A DNA stretch of 64,000 bases from Aporrectodea caliginosa (GCA_020284085.1 JACEVL010000079.1:124001-188000), one strand, 5' to 3'; counted from the stretch's first letter, positions 44,304 to 56,682 are shown. The notes: generated from the letters alone by a model not told the origin. Numbers and translations are program-made.

Positions 44304-45650
44304 CCCAAATAATTTGCTCCCCAAGTATTGCTGTTCGGTCTATCTTATGGTATGTAAGTAGGGAGGGTTCGGATTGGAAGACAGACAGCATCGACATGCC
44401 ACGGAAGATTGGCATGACCCTAAATTGACCCTCATTTTCCGAGTGAACAAAATGCCCTTTCTCTCAGGATTTTGGCTAAAAGTTGAAAAGTTCAAGAGTC
44501 ATCCATTCACAAAACGCATACACAGTGAATGAGTCACCCTTGATAGCATACCTCACCTGATCATCTTGCAGGCTTAAGCATATCCATCATCAAATTAGCA
44601 CATGCAGCTCACGCTCAAACAGTATAATATAATTATATAAAATTTCTAGTGCATCTAAACCCAAGTCATACAGCGTTTTGGAAAGGCATGCATTTTAAGT
44701 AATTGCAAATCCCTAAGTAGCCTACTAGTGGCTTTCGGATTGGCGATCTGTATATTTAACTGTTATGGATTAAACTGCTATGAAACAAAGACTATTTGGT
44801 ATTTATAAAATCAATTCACGTTCTTGAAATAAATAAACATTAACTTTAATTGTGATTAATAGGATATAATTATAAATAGTATCGCGATGGCTGAAGCGAC
44901 TAAAAGCAAACTTGCGGAAAAGCAGTTTTTGATTTAAAAAAACAGATGGCACCAGGGCTCCTTAATCTATAAATAAAGTATGCACTCTTCTGTCAGGTTG
45001 ACAGGTCTTAGCAAATTGAAAATAATTAAAATTAATTACTTGTGATACGCCGTGGAGGGGTTTATGGTAAATGGTAACACTTTGGCACGAAGAGTAGAAG
45101 ATCAGCATGGACGCGGGATCAATTCCCACTACCCTCCAAAGTTCGACTAAGCCTTTCATTAGTCATATGGCGTTCGTAAAATTAGCAGTAGGACGTGATG
45201 GGCGCCGTGCATGGCTGCCAAACAGTTAAATTCGATTTATTTAATAACTTGTGATTATCCATTCATACTATGAATTGTAATCATACTGCGGTGCGTCAGT
45301 TTGAAATAACAAACGGAGATTATTATATTTATACTTGTGTCTTATAGTCAGCAATTCGTTTACTATAGGCTTATGGCGTTCTTGGAAATTAAACGTAGGC
45401 CCTGTTTTCTAGTTGTTATATTAATTTCAATAAATGTCTGGTTTACTAGTATTGTATGTAGTCAAACTCAAACACGACTCAAACTACATGCGAACTACGA
45501 GTGACAGCTGATTTCTATCAGCACTGAAATAATAGAGCAATTTGTTCAGATGACAGCTTAAAATGCTAGAATTACAGTGTGGAAATTCAAACTTTTCCAA
45601 AAGTTTGGACACCCATTTGACCCCCTCATAAACTTTTGTATCCGTCACGC
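44304..45650. other. Right half of hAT element, no gene
   Basis: AT-rich. At about 45080-45140 a tRNA-like stretch (TTTGGCACGAAGAG then GCGGGATCAATTCCCACT) might be a SINE head, but support is weak. Nothing else is recognisable before the GC-rich right terminus. Confidence 0.4.
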
Positions 45651-45873
45651 CGCGCCGCCGCCGCCGCCGCCGATTTTTGCTGGTCGGCGCGCCGCCGCCG
45701 CCGACCAAAATTGACCGGCGCGCCGCCGCCGACACTATGAAGTCGGCGCAGAGCTCTAGTAGAAACTAAGTAGAAACCAAAAAGAGGCAGAATCCACAGG
45801 TAACAGTCTCACCTGCCAACGACAAAAGTTATGCTGATGTCATGAATGAAATTTAAATAAATTAATCCATTAA

Positions 45874-46098
45874 CCTTCGCAGGACGAAGAGGGGTAAATA
45901 ATTACCCCAGGGGTGTTTGAATGCTGATTGCGGAGCAACCGTTGGCAGTTATAATTTGACGTTCCATGTGTTTACAAGTTAATACCTCTGACATATTCTG
46001 ACACCAAAGCCATGAAAATGTCATGTTGGGGGAAAGAAGATTTTTTGAGTTCAAAGTGTCCTGGGGTAAAAATTTACCCCTCTTCGTCCTCGACGTCG
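45874..46098. mobile_element. TTAA-flanked MITE-like element
   Basis: Left CCTTCGCAGGACGAAGAGG and right CCTCTTCGTCCTCGACGTCG are imperfect inverse tips, with TTAA at 45870-45873 and 46099-46102. Just inside each tip is a palindrome, GGGGTAAATAATTACCCC or GGGGTAAAAATTTACCCC. A third copy of the tip, GGGTAAAAAATTATCCCTCT then TCGTCCTCGG, lies beyond the array at 47925-47952, so a larger composite element is possible. Confidence 0.6.
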
Positions 46099-46212
46099 TT
46101 AATAATTCGTTCATGGTGAATATGCATTTTTCAAAGATATTTTTCATAACTAACCTGTAATCAGAAATAAAGTACTGAATTTACCGCGGAATTCGATTTC
46201 AATAGTTGCAAT

Positions 46213-47830
46213 AATTTTAGGAGTGCAATTTCCAAGATGGCAGCCAAGATGGCCGCCAAAACACAAAAATATGCATATTTTTAGCTCATAGGTATGCTAA
46301 AATGACAAATAAAACTCTCCAATTTCGTAGTTTCGAGGTCAAGGAATCCATTTATCGTAGTGAGAATAGTCTGTCAATACTACTTTCCAAGATGGCGGCC
46401 AAGATGGCCGCCAAAACCAGAAATATGCATATTTCCGCTCGCGAAGCTACAAAGACAAATGAACCCTCCACTTTCATAGTTCCAAGGTCAAGGAATCCAT
46501 TTATCGTAATGAGAATAGTCTGTCAATACCACTTTCAAGATGGCGGCCAAGATGGCCGCCAAAACAACAAAATATGCATATTTCAGCTCATAGGTAGCTA
46601 CAATGACAAACGAACCCTCAATTTCATAGTTCCGAGGTCAAGGAATCCATTTATCGTAGTGAGAAGAGTCTGTCAATACTAATTTCCAAGATGGCGGCCA
46701 AGATGGCCGCCAAACACAAAATATGCATATTTCAGCTCATATGTATGCTACAATGACAAATGAACCCTCCACTTTCATAGTTCCGAGGTCAAGAAATCCA
46801 TTTATCGTAGTGAGAATAGTCTGTCAATACCACTTTCCAAGATGGCGGCCATCCCTTAGAGGTAAATTAGTATTGGCAGGCTATTCTCACTTACGATAAA
46901 TGGATTCATTGACCTCGAAACTATGAAAGTGGAGGGTTCATTTGTCAGCACTACATCTACTCTGTTTTGAAATATGCATATTTCTTGTGTTTGGCGGCCA
47001 TCTTGGCCGCCATCTTGGAAGTGGTGATTGACAGACTATTCTAACTACGATAAATGGATTCATCGACTCGGAACTATGAAAGTGGAGGGTTCATTTGTCA
47101 TTGTAGCATACCTATGAGCTGAAATATGAAATTTCTGTGTTTGGCGGCCATTTTGGCCGCCATCTTGGAAAGTGGTATTAACAGACTATTCTCACTACGA
47201 TAAATGGATTCCTTGACCTCGGAACTATGAAATTGGAGGGTTCGTTTGTTATTGTAGCATACCTATGAGCTTAAATATGCATATTTCTGTTTTGAAATAT
47301 GCATATTTCTGTGTTTGGCGGCCATCTTGGCCGCCATCTTGAAAGTGGTGTTGACAGACTATTCTCACTACGACAAATGGATTCCCTTGACCTCAGAACT
47401 ATGAAATTGGAGGGTTCATTTGTCATTGTAGCATACATATGAGCCGAAATATACATATTTTTGTGTTTGGCGGCCATCTTGGCCGCCATCTTGGAAATTA
47501 TTATTGACAGACTCTTCTCACTACGATAAATGGATTCCTTGACCTCGGAACTATGAAAGTGGAGGGTTCATTTGTCATTGTAGCTTACCTATGAGCGGAA
47601 ATATGCATATTTCTGTGTTTTGGCGGCCATCTTGGCCGCCATCTTGGAAAGTGGTATCGACAGACTATTCTAACTACGATAAATGGATGCCTTGACCTCG
47701 GAACTATGAAAGTGGAGGGTTCATTTATCATTTTAGCTTACCGATGAGATTGAGATATGCATATTTCTGTGTTTGGCGGCCATCTTGGCCGCCATCTTGG
47801 AAAGTGGGTATTGACAGACTATTCTCACTA
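46213..47830. repeat. Foldback array of ~150-bp units with paired YY1-like motifs
   Basis: Five forward units (motif starts at about 46232, 46386, 46536, 46686, 46836) are followed by six inverted units (about 46992, 47142, 47316, 47467, 47621, 47773). Each complete unit carries CCAAGATGGCGGCCAAGATG then GCCGCCA, a TATGCATATTTC word, AATGAACCCTCCACTTTCAT, and GGAATCCATTTATCGTAGTG. The spacing is 150-154 bp with one 174-bp gap. The two half-arrays can pair as a very large hairpin. Confidence 0.95.
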
Positions 47831-47934
47831 GGATAGATCGATTTCTTGACCTTAGAACTATTAGAATTGATACTTCATTTTTATTGTACCTTACCTATGG
47901 GCTGAGATATTAAAATTGCTTTGGGTAAAAAATT

Positions 47935-48132
47935 ATCCCTCTTCGTCCTCGGCATTCCATAGTTAGTTAGTAAGTAAGTAAGTATATTCTTTATTAAACC
48001 AATTGCATATCCACACTCTGGTGTACATACGTCTTCGAAACTGAAGAGAGAGAGCAGAGAATGTGATCCCTAAGATATTTAGGAGCAATGCCCAATTTGG
48101 ACTTCAGGACTAGGACAAGCAGCATGCAGGAG
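47935..48132 (-). mobile_element. CR1/L2-like LINE 3' end, inverted
   Basis: AGTTAGTAAGTAAGTAAGTA then ATTCTTTATTAAACCAATTG is the tail. CCCTAAGATATTTAGGAGCA then ATGCCCAATTTGGACTT is the reverse complement of LINE coding at 29105-29160 (KSKLGIAPKYLRD). This ties the (TTAC)n tails in the window to this LINE family. Confidence 0.8.
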
Positions 48133-48960
48133 TAAAATGTAATATATGTTTATTGTTTATTGCACAGAACAGGTTTTAGGTTAAAATCATGAAACAACAA
48201 GTACAGTGCAACGGGAACCAAGAAAAGCTAATAGCTTATACTAAGCTTGACCCCTCTTTCTTGAATATTGTTCATAAACGTATTTGATACTTAATTATGA
48301 CTTCAATAATAGTAGTAATAATAACAACAATAACAATAACAGCAGTACATCATCACAATACCACCAATATCAATAATGACTTAGTAATAAAATTAATACA
48401 CGTAGAAGACTGATAAGTAATGTGAGCATATTAAATGCAGGTACAGGTATATTGACCAAAAGCTACACATCAACATTAGAATATTTTAATAACAATACTT
48501 TTTTAGTTTTTTCTTGAAAGTATAGAGACTATATTCCCTCTTAATATCATCCGAAAAAGAGTTTCACAATCAAGGACTAAGAATTCTGAAGCTATTAAAA
48601 TGACAAGTAGTGCAGGCATGGGGACAACATATTTACTTTACCCATGAAGTATTAAGCTAATGAATCTGATATAAAATAATTTTTAAATATGGAAGGTAAG
48701 GTACTATTTCCAAACTTGAACATAAGCATTACAATATTTTAAATATGCAAGGTAAGGTACTATTTCCAAACTTGAACATAAGGATTACAATAGACATGTA
48801 GGACATGTCGTACATTTTTAGAATACAGAGTTTCTTAAATAAAGGGTTGGAGTGAGCCAAATAGGGTGAGTGGGAAATAAATTTGACATGCAGCTTTCAA
48901 AAGCTTCAGTATGTGACAAAATACAGTAATTACTCAACTTTTAATTTACATGACACATAG
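48133..48960. other. AT-rich DNA downstream of THAP relic
   Basis: Contains a 62-bp tandem duplication at about 48685-48800 (GGTAAGGTACTATTTCCAAA then CTTGAACATAAG). Possibly the 3' end of the minus-strand THAP element. No gene seen. Confidence 0.45.
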
Positions 48961-49000
48961 TAAAATCACAGACATTATAATTCTCAATGAGTTAGTGTTT

Positions 49001-51012
49001 TTAATTTCTTTTTGCCTTCTGCTTCCCCACAGTGATTTTATCTGCTTCTTTCTTGCAGTAATTATTTAAAAATATGTTTGCCACATAGCTCAATGACATC
49101 TGTGCTAGAGACAGCATTGTTGTACCACATGTGCATTCTCCATCAACAGCACCAGACTTTTTTAACTGTTCAGTAGCTAATAAAATCAAAACATTTTTTT
49201 GACTGCCTACAGTCAAGAACTTTGTCTCACATTCTTTGGACACAACAATTTTGAAAACCATAAATGCTTGGGTCACAATCTCTAATAAAAAATCTTTGGG
49301 CCACTTCAACCCGCCACGATCGATTTCTGACAGATAACTATAATCACTTTAGCTAACATCAAACTTCAAAGTGTTGTCATAAACAAGCTCATATTTACAT
49401 AATTCACATGCAATTTTCTGTCCAAGTTTGTATCCCACATATCCAGCAATAAAAAGTAAGGACTGGGACTCAGACTCTGTAATTTCAACGTCATCACACG
49501 CCATACAACTAGCCACCAGTTCCTGGACAATGTCATCTTTTACATCAATAGTATTTTCAACATTATCAGCTGCCTGCACATTGAAATCTTTTACAAAAAC
49601 AGTAGACAGCCGTTTCAAATAAGAAACACTTGGCAAGATCAAAACAGTGTCACGCAAACGGCGATAAACAGTGGCAGATGCAGCAAAAAACCGGAAAGCT
49701 ATACATAGCGTATCTGGACTGTACTTCATTTTGAAGCAAAAATCAGCGATATCTGTTCACTTAGAAATGTTAAGCGAGCCAACACATCGGCACCATAATC
49801 ATCACTATCAGTTATCATTTCAGTTAGTTCATGTAAATCCTGCTTAACAACTTCTACTTGTTCCTTCACAGATAAACGACCAACATCAGTAGAGAAGTGA
49901 CTAAGTACTGATGACCAGTGGCGGCTCTAGACTTTTGCAACAGGGGGGGGGGGGGGCCGGGGACACAGATTAGGGGCCAGTCTATTTTCATTTTCGTCGA
50001 AAGTGAGAATGGTGACGAGAGACCTCTAACATCTTCGAAAAAGTTGACGACCGGGGGGGGGTAGCAAGTGTTGAAAATTTTTTCCGAGGAGGGGTAGTAA
50101 CGAAAGTTTTACCAGAAAAATTTCTCCTCCTGAATCATGCCGATCTACCTTCACACCTTTTAATTTTAATTGTAATAACATTTCTAGCATTTCTGGTGGA
50201 GGCCCCTATGTAAACAAGTAGTAAGTAACACCTTTGAAAATATCAAAATTAAATTATACCATATTTCATAATATTTTGGACTAAAATTTGGGGGGCCACT
50301 GGGGGGGCCACAGAAGCCCCCCCTGGCCCCCCCTGTAGAGCCGCCACTGCTGATGACAACTGTGACCAGCATTTAAGCAGACACTGCTTACCAAGGATCC
50401 AAGTCAAACTTTGACTGGTAACATGTGACTCACCTGTATAAACTTCAACATTCAGACTCCTCAATATTTTAATAGCTGTAGTAATCCGTGGCTTGTCAAC
50501 GAGATCAACAGTATAAATACATAAACAATTCTTATCATGATGTGTAATCCACTGAGTGTCAGATAATGTTTTCACGAAGTCATCAATTTTTAACAGAAGC
50601 TCGTCATATGAAGAAATCTCGTCCTCTTGCATCCACTTCTGAAATTCTTCATTATCGCGTGCGGACTGTTCAGCAAACCTCTCAGCTGGCGATTTTCTTT
50701 TCTTTGGAGGCTCAGAAGACAGGTAGGATGAATTGTTCGGGAACAAACATGGGTATGCATCAGCTGCCAGCTTCGGATTCTTTCGTGGAACCGTCAGTAT
50801 AGATCCATCGGCACGAGTTGCAGTATCCACTCTTATTACGAATTCAGGTACAAAATGTTTCTCGCACACGACAGTCTTGTCACAGACTTCCAATCCTTCC
50901 CTAGAAGTTCTGGGTCACTAGGGAAACGAAAAACACTGACTTTCTCCTCTGCGTGTTCTTTCGTTTTGTGGTAGTTTCCACGGCAGTTCGGGACACAGCA
51001 TTTCTGCGGCAT
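49001..51012 (-). pseudogene. THAP-domain (P-element-like) transposase, broken
   Basis: Starts with a THAP zinc finger: MPQKCCVPNCRGNYHKT, then FRFPSDPELLGKDWKS. A one-base frameshift precedes the second half, VCDKTVVCEKHFVPEF, which supplies the C..H pair. A linker and PPKKRKSPAERF follow, then an HTH-like YSPDTLCIAFRFFAASATVY and LPSVSYLKRL block. The C-terminal region has LLFIAGYVGYKLGQKIACEL and, beyond more breaks, EIDRGGLKWPKDFLL, a signature of THAP/P-like transposases. The RNase-H-like catalytic core expected between the HTH and C-terminal blocks is missing. A hAT MITE also splits the frame at 49916-50349. At least three frameshifts or stops. Not functional. Confidence 0.8.
49916..50349. 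mobile_element. 434-bp hAT MITE inserted in THAP transposase
   Basis: Tips CAGTGGCGGCTCTA and TAGAGCCGCCACTG are exact inverses, flanked by the perfect octamer CTGATGAC (49908-49915 and 50350-50357). The interior has G-runs (one of about 14 G at 49947) and no coding. Removing it rejoins flanking transposase sequence. Confidence 0.95.
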
Positions 51013-51036
51013 TCTTGAAGTCTGTAAGGAAATCAT

Positions 51037-51957
51037 TCAAAATCGAATAATCCACAACACAGCACATCAGTACTTATTAATTTGCACTGTTAAAACTTAA
51101 AAATCCCGTTCATAACGTTTATAGGTAAGCTTATTGCACAGTGTACATATCCCGTTCTATCGTTTTGCGTCCCTTATTATGTACATATAGTTTCATTGTT
51201 TCACAATCCAACTTCTATTTAAGCAAGAATTATTTTCATCAATACAACTTATATTTAAGCAAGAATTAAAATGGGCGAATAATTTGGGACTGTAAAACGA
51301 TAGATTACCGTACATATTGCCACATGAGACGCATACGCTTCATATACCGCTCAGATACACGTTCGTATATTCATCTATTCTACATACACTGACAAATTAT
51401 TTAGCCATTGCAACAGCGGTAACTCATGCAGACGGCCGAGGAGTCTAGGTTGTACAGAGGGTCAACTTTAATATGCCCTACTCATTCTTGTAGTTAGTAA
51501 CCCAGGGCTTTTTAGTGTGCAGTACTGCAGTTCTACACAAAAAGGGCATTTCTAAATGAATTAGTGCAGCTGTAAAAGCATTTTTGTGCAGTAAAAAATA
51601 GTTTAAAACGTTCCCTGTCGTCTGCTTGGAAACATTTACCAGGGTTTAGAAGGGATTGTGCAGTTCTAAACATTCCTTTAAAAAAAGGCCATTTCCGATT
51701 TCGTTAACCTTCCGATTTATAACTTTTACGTCTTCGTTAGTGTAATACATACCTCAGTATCTTCCGGCGAATCAAATCCAAACAAGTAATAGCGTAAATG
51801 CGAGATTTAACGACGATTTCAAGTCAAAATCAACACATACTCGATTCGAATCAACCTCGCAATGCAAAATTGCAAATGGCGACGCTTCGGCCGGCACTCG
51901 TGACGTCACAGGCTGCTCCCAATGGCTTGTGTACGGCCTGTTAAATCCAGAGGGCCA
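51037..51957. other. Spacer
   Basis: No gene recognised. TGTGCAG.A words repeat at 51510-51605. A CRE-like TGACGTCA lies at 51901. Confidence 0.4.
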
Positions 51958-52182
51958 TGTCGGGGGTCGGGGACGAACCACCCGCCATTTTGGAAGAAAA
52001 TAAAGACATTTTCTGAAAGAGAAGCAGCAACCCTCTTACTAAGACTAGGGAAAGACCCACCTTCGAGGCTAAATTGGCCTAGATACTTGGAACCTTCAAA
52101 CCCTGGATTTTAACCGAAGTTAAGAACCTCATATTTAGTTCCACAGCAGCTAGCGGCCCCTAGCGACGACCGTCCCGCTATA
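51958..52182 (+). pseudogene. Isolated 225-bp copy of Gag-coding segment
   Basis: Nearly identical to 3679-3906 of the Gag ORF (TCGGGGGTCGGGGACGAACC through GACGACCGTCCCGCTATA), with a 3-bp deletion and a few substitutions. One substitution creates an in-frame TAA. Sequence on both sides is unrelated to the element. Confidence 0.9.
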
Positions 52183-52289
52183 CCTATAATGTCGCGATTC
52201 CGCATCACCGGCATGCAAAGGCTTAATGTATGTGAAGTAGGAAAAAAATGTTTAAATTTTCCGGGCGGGTGGCGAGTCCTCTCTCTTGC

Positions 52290-52470
52290 CGTCTCATCTT
52301 CCCACCCACATCTCCGGCCAGTGTACTCATTCTAGCTGAGCTGGCTACGAGGCAGAGGTGGACCAGAAATCTGTAATGAAATTTCTGCCCTGGCGGGGAT
52401 TTTACCCCCTCGACCTCTCAGTTGACGGTCCGGCACGTTAGCTATTACACTATCATGCACTCCCATCCCA
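52290..52470 (-). mobile_element. tRNA-derived SINE-like fragment
   Basis: On the minus strand a tRNA-like head reads GATAGTGTAATAGCTAACG (A-box position) and, ~35 nt on, GAGAGGTCGAGGGGGTAAAA then TCCCCGCC (degenerate B box), followed by an unrelated body. A pseudo-tRNA is the alternative. Confidence 0.45.
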
Positions 52471-53270
52471 GCAAGTAATTTACTGATTTATCCATTCATT
52501 AATTTATCCATTGACCCACCCAAGCACCAATGATAGATTGACTAGCGCAGTAACGCTTCGTGGAATAGGATTTTGAGCCACAGTGGCGATTAGTGGATGT
52601 AGGCCTAGTGGAGTGACAGTGGAGACTGGGCATTAGACGACATCGGGAATTAGGGTCCTTGTTGTAGGCGATGGATGGATGGGTGGGGTCCATTATTATG
52701 GTCAAGCAACCAGCATTGTCCATGTAAGAAAAATCACATTTCAGGTGATAATTTGACTAGCATTGACAAAGTAATCATAACCATGTCACGGCAGTTATTT
52801 GACTACATTAATTTTGCCTCTGCTCTAAAACTGATGTTATGGTGCTCTTGATAACATGTGCATGAATAAGCTTAGTGTCCGTCGGTTTTCTGATGCCAGA
52901 TCTTGAATTCTGTACCAATGACTGTCACAATTCATTTTGCAATCAGACATTGCTTATTTTCTTTAGCATCACAAAATATCAGCTTTTTTGTGCAGATAGA
53001 ATGGTTGAGGGTAAGGGACAAAGTATAGCGTTTGCGAAATTTAATGGTGTCACTAATTGAAACTGAGGACCACTGTGAGCCGAAGAATAGGCCTACTACT
53101 GATGTTTTTTATCTGATATAATTTATTACTATTAATTATGTAGTGCATTGTTGGTCACTAAAGGTCCGAGTTCTGCACTGTATTCGTTTTAAGTACAGTG
53201 AAACTATTCCAACATGTCGCCAACACAAGAAATATGGATAATAAGATATGTTTATGTATTCAGAATATCA
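52471..53270. other. Spacer
   Basis: No gene or strong repeat seen. Confidence 0.4.
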
Positions 53271-53272
53271 TA

Positions 53273-53278
53273 TTTATT
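53273..53278 (-). terminator. Candidate poly(A) signal of RBR gene 1
   Basis: AATAAA on the minus strand, about 160 bases past the stop codon at 53438. Confidence 0.5.
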
Positions 53279-53437
53279 CAGACTGCAAATAATATGTAAA
53301 ATGTAGAAATAAAGTAGATTACTAATTAAAAAATAATTTATCCCTAAAATTGTTAGAACGTTTCAGTTATTTCAGCACAACTAAGCTAACAATCCAAAGG
53401 TTGCTATAATTAGTGCTAATTTTTGGTTTACTGAACA

Positions 53438-56400
53438 CTATCGGATATGGTACTTGCATTTAGATATATGAGCAATACATTTAGTTGAGGCTTTTGATTT
53501 AAACCGATCACAATTCCAGCAAATGTATTTCATGCACCATATACAGTAAACAGTGCTGCATCCATATTCTTTCTGAATGGCAATGCGGCAGCAAAGTAAG
53601 CGTTTTCTACTGCAACCATCTTGTTTCCAACGGGGCATTGCACTCCTGGCCTCATCGCAGGCCATTGTCCCATGAAACCAACTATTGCACTGTAAACAGA
53701 ATCTGCCCTGGCACCAGAGGCAGGCCTTCATCTTATCCTGTTTGTAAACTACACACAATGCACCACATCTCTGTCGCATGCAAAACCCAGCAGAAGCTGC
53801 ATTCTCCGCTACGAAGGTCTTTAACACGTCTCGCAGAACCTTTCTAATGTCATAATACTGAACTACGCCACAGATGTACCTGAGTTCAGCTACGCTGAAA
53901 GCCTTGTCACACTTTTCGAAGGTACACTTTATTGGCAGATTTCTGTCTTTTGTGGACTGAATTACCAGCTCAAGCAGGCATTCTCTGCAGTATGCATGTC
54001 CACAGACATTTAGCAAATAGCAGTCTTTGCTTGAAGCTTCTAAATTTTTACACAAACAGACTGGACACATCAACTCTGGGCTGGGAATTTTAATGTCCAC
54101 TAGACCATCCATCCGCTGCAGCAGTGTGGATTTTATTTCCTCTGAGTACCTATTGAAAACGTTGGCTTTCGTTTCAAGCCAGAGTTCAGGACGGTCCTTA
54201 AACAAGAAGTACTGTGAAATATCGTTACTGCATTTGAGTTTGTCCAGATGAAATCTCATGTTGTGGTACAATACCTTCAAAGCATGGGAATTAAAGCAGG
54301 TCTTGTCAAAGTCCAACAAGTACCAGCTAAATCCACAGGAATTAGGTCTTCCTGCCAGCTGCCTCTTCAGAATGTTGGCTGTCTGATTTTTAATAAACGG
54401 ATCCCCATAGATGTACGCTTTTTTATGAAATTCTGGCAGGTATATGCAAGTTTTTGTGAAATGCATTAGAAACTTCAGAAACTTTGTACCATCATTGCTC
54501 TGCAGGTAATGCAGCTGCATGTTGTCAAAAATGACTTTGGCAGGTTGAAAGAAATCCTCCAGATTTTGTGTTAGGCTGCGCATGTGACAATTCACTGTGA
54601 CAGTCACACTCACAAGCACTTGAATATTAATGTTCGAAGGATTCACAGACAAAAATGGATCCTGTATGATCCAGCTCTCTACAACATTGTGTTGTTGCAT
54701 TCTGCCCAGTAATTCTTGCAACGCCTTTTCAGTGACCTGATAACAGTTTCGGGTCAGCATGATACGAATTGTTTTTAGATCTGTTGCCAATTTTGTTGGG
54801 TGTCTTAAGCACACTGAGAAGTTAGATCTTGAAATGCTCTCTATGCATCTTGTTCCAGCCATAGCAACATACACGTTTGCAAAGACAAGTTTGAGTACAA
54901 ACTGGTTAGGATTTTCTGAATTTACTTGTGCCCAGATGGCAGTGCTGTTTTCCCTTCCATCAGTTCCCAGTCCGACTTCCGAAAACACTCGAATTATACA
55001 AGCAATGACCATTGTTTTGGTATCTTTAAAAGACATCACACCATTTCCATTCTTTTCATCTTTGGCTTTGATGATGCAGTCCAGAATTACTTCCACTGAA
55101 CTGTCGAAAACAACTATGTCATCAACCAAGATATTTCTCTGTTTAGCAATCAGAGATTCAGTGTAGCATTCGTATTTTGCAGTATTTTCAGTGACTGACA
55201 AATGCTGGTGATTACACAAATCTTCAACCTTCCTTTGGTGCATAAAACTGTCATCTTCTTCTTGGGTTGAAGAAATTTCTGCTGCATCTGAAGAGTCTGA
55301 AGTACTGGCACATTGCCTGATATGAACCTCTCGAAGCTGTTTGCCACGATACCACTGAAAACCAGTTATGCCCAAGCACTGTAGCCCTTCTCCAAGCTGC
55401 ATTCGTAAAGGACTGTGTATATTTGGAAATGGTATCTCCAGTACTTTCGTTTCCAGTTCCATTTGAAGGTGTTTAAGTTCCTGTTCCAGCACAGTTTTTG
55501 CTCTGTCACAGCCGACTCTGGGACACAGTACGCTCAGCTGTTTTAGGTCTCTGTCATACAAGACTTTATTTACATGTCCACAGATTAATTTAAGCCTCTC
55601 ACAAAATTTCTCTGATGATGCAAGAGATCCAAGTTCAAAACTCATGTATTCTGTGACAACAGGAATGCAAAAGAACTGATCCACCATGTCCTTTGGTGTC
55701 GTGTTATGATATTTGGACAGCATGGAAGCTGCCAAGTCGTCTCCAACGCAAACCAGAAGATTCAGCTCATCTGGAATATGATCATTGTTTAAAGCATCCA
55801 GAGCAAGCACGAATCTTGGTTGTTCATTTGTTAACCTGTAACAGGATTTTCTTCCAATAATACCTGCAACTTTTGAAGAAATCTGCATATATCCCAAGTC
55901 TTTGTGACCTTGGTAAATGCACAGACGATTGTACCATAGTTTTGCCATGATTTCCATCATTGTTTCATGCACAAGCTGTACTTCTTTGTTGAAATTGAGT
56001 ATAGTTGGCTTCCTCAGATTTGATATCAGTGCAATGACCTCTGTGTAGTGATCACGCAAATGTTTATCAATCTTTTTAAATGTTGTCTCTTTGAAGCCAT
56101 TTTTGTGAAACCATGCCACTTGTTGAGATCTCTTTTTTCCACATCTAGTGTGAAGTTTCATACACCATTGACTAACAGCACTCATAACTGTCTGAATGTC
56201 TCCTAGTTCACTGAAATTTGCTGCCTTTGTAATTCCAGATTCAAAGACATCCAAGAGACTACTGTCATCCATGAAAATTGAAGTGATGAGTCCTTCCAGA
56301 AGGATATCTTTTTCGAGGCACTCCTCAAGAAACTTCTGCCTTTTGAGATGGAGTTTCTGATTTTGGGCTATTGAAGACTCGCCAGTGTTTGAGTTGTTTT

Positions 56401-56631
56401 TCATGTTGTACTTGGAAACAATATCTGTAGGCTGAAACTCTCCAATAACCTGCACATAAAGAAAACGTACTTGGATTAGCGTAAGTACAATGCACTATTT
56501 ATAGATAATGAAAGGTTGCGGTTTAGGGATGAACCGATTGGTATTTTTTGCCTATTTCTGATTCCGATTAGTTGGCCTGCAGTTTTCGCCCATTCCGATC
56601 CTATTAATCGGCAATATTCATTTTTATTTGC

Positions 56632-56682
<51 letters not shown>

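Larger units (their letters stand above)
41363..45758. mobile_element. hAT element with perfect 8-bp TSD, hosting a nested piggyBac element
   Basis: The left tip TAGAGCCCTGCGCCG (41363) is the inverse of the right tip, ending at 45758, with one mismatch. The octamer GTAGAAAC flanks both sides (41355-41362 and 45759-45766). TAGAG-type tips and 8-bp duplications are hAT hallmarks. Both ends carry long CGCCGCCGCCG tracts with CGGCGCGCCG palindromes (41372-41485 and 45652-45745). No hAT transposase is recognisable. Removing the nested 2.1-kb piggyBac leaves about 2.3 kb. Confidence 0.85.

Noticed and set aside
45075..45140. tRNA gene
   Set aside because: Only a B-box-like stretch is convincing; no cloverleaf could be drawn.
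46213..47830. CRISPR-like array
   Set aside because: Units are 150 bp with conserved interiors, include inverted copies, and sit in a metazoan context.
54759..55166. 135-codon plus-strand ORF
   Set aside because: Shadow antisense to RBR gene 1; the matching frame at 62953-63366 is the same shadow in gene 2.
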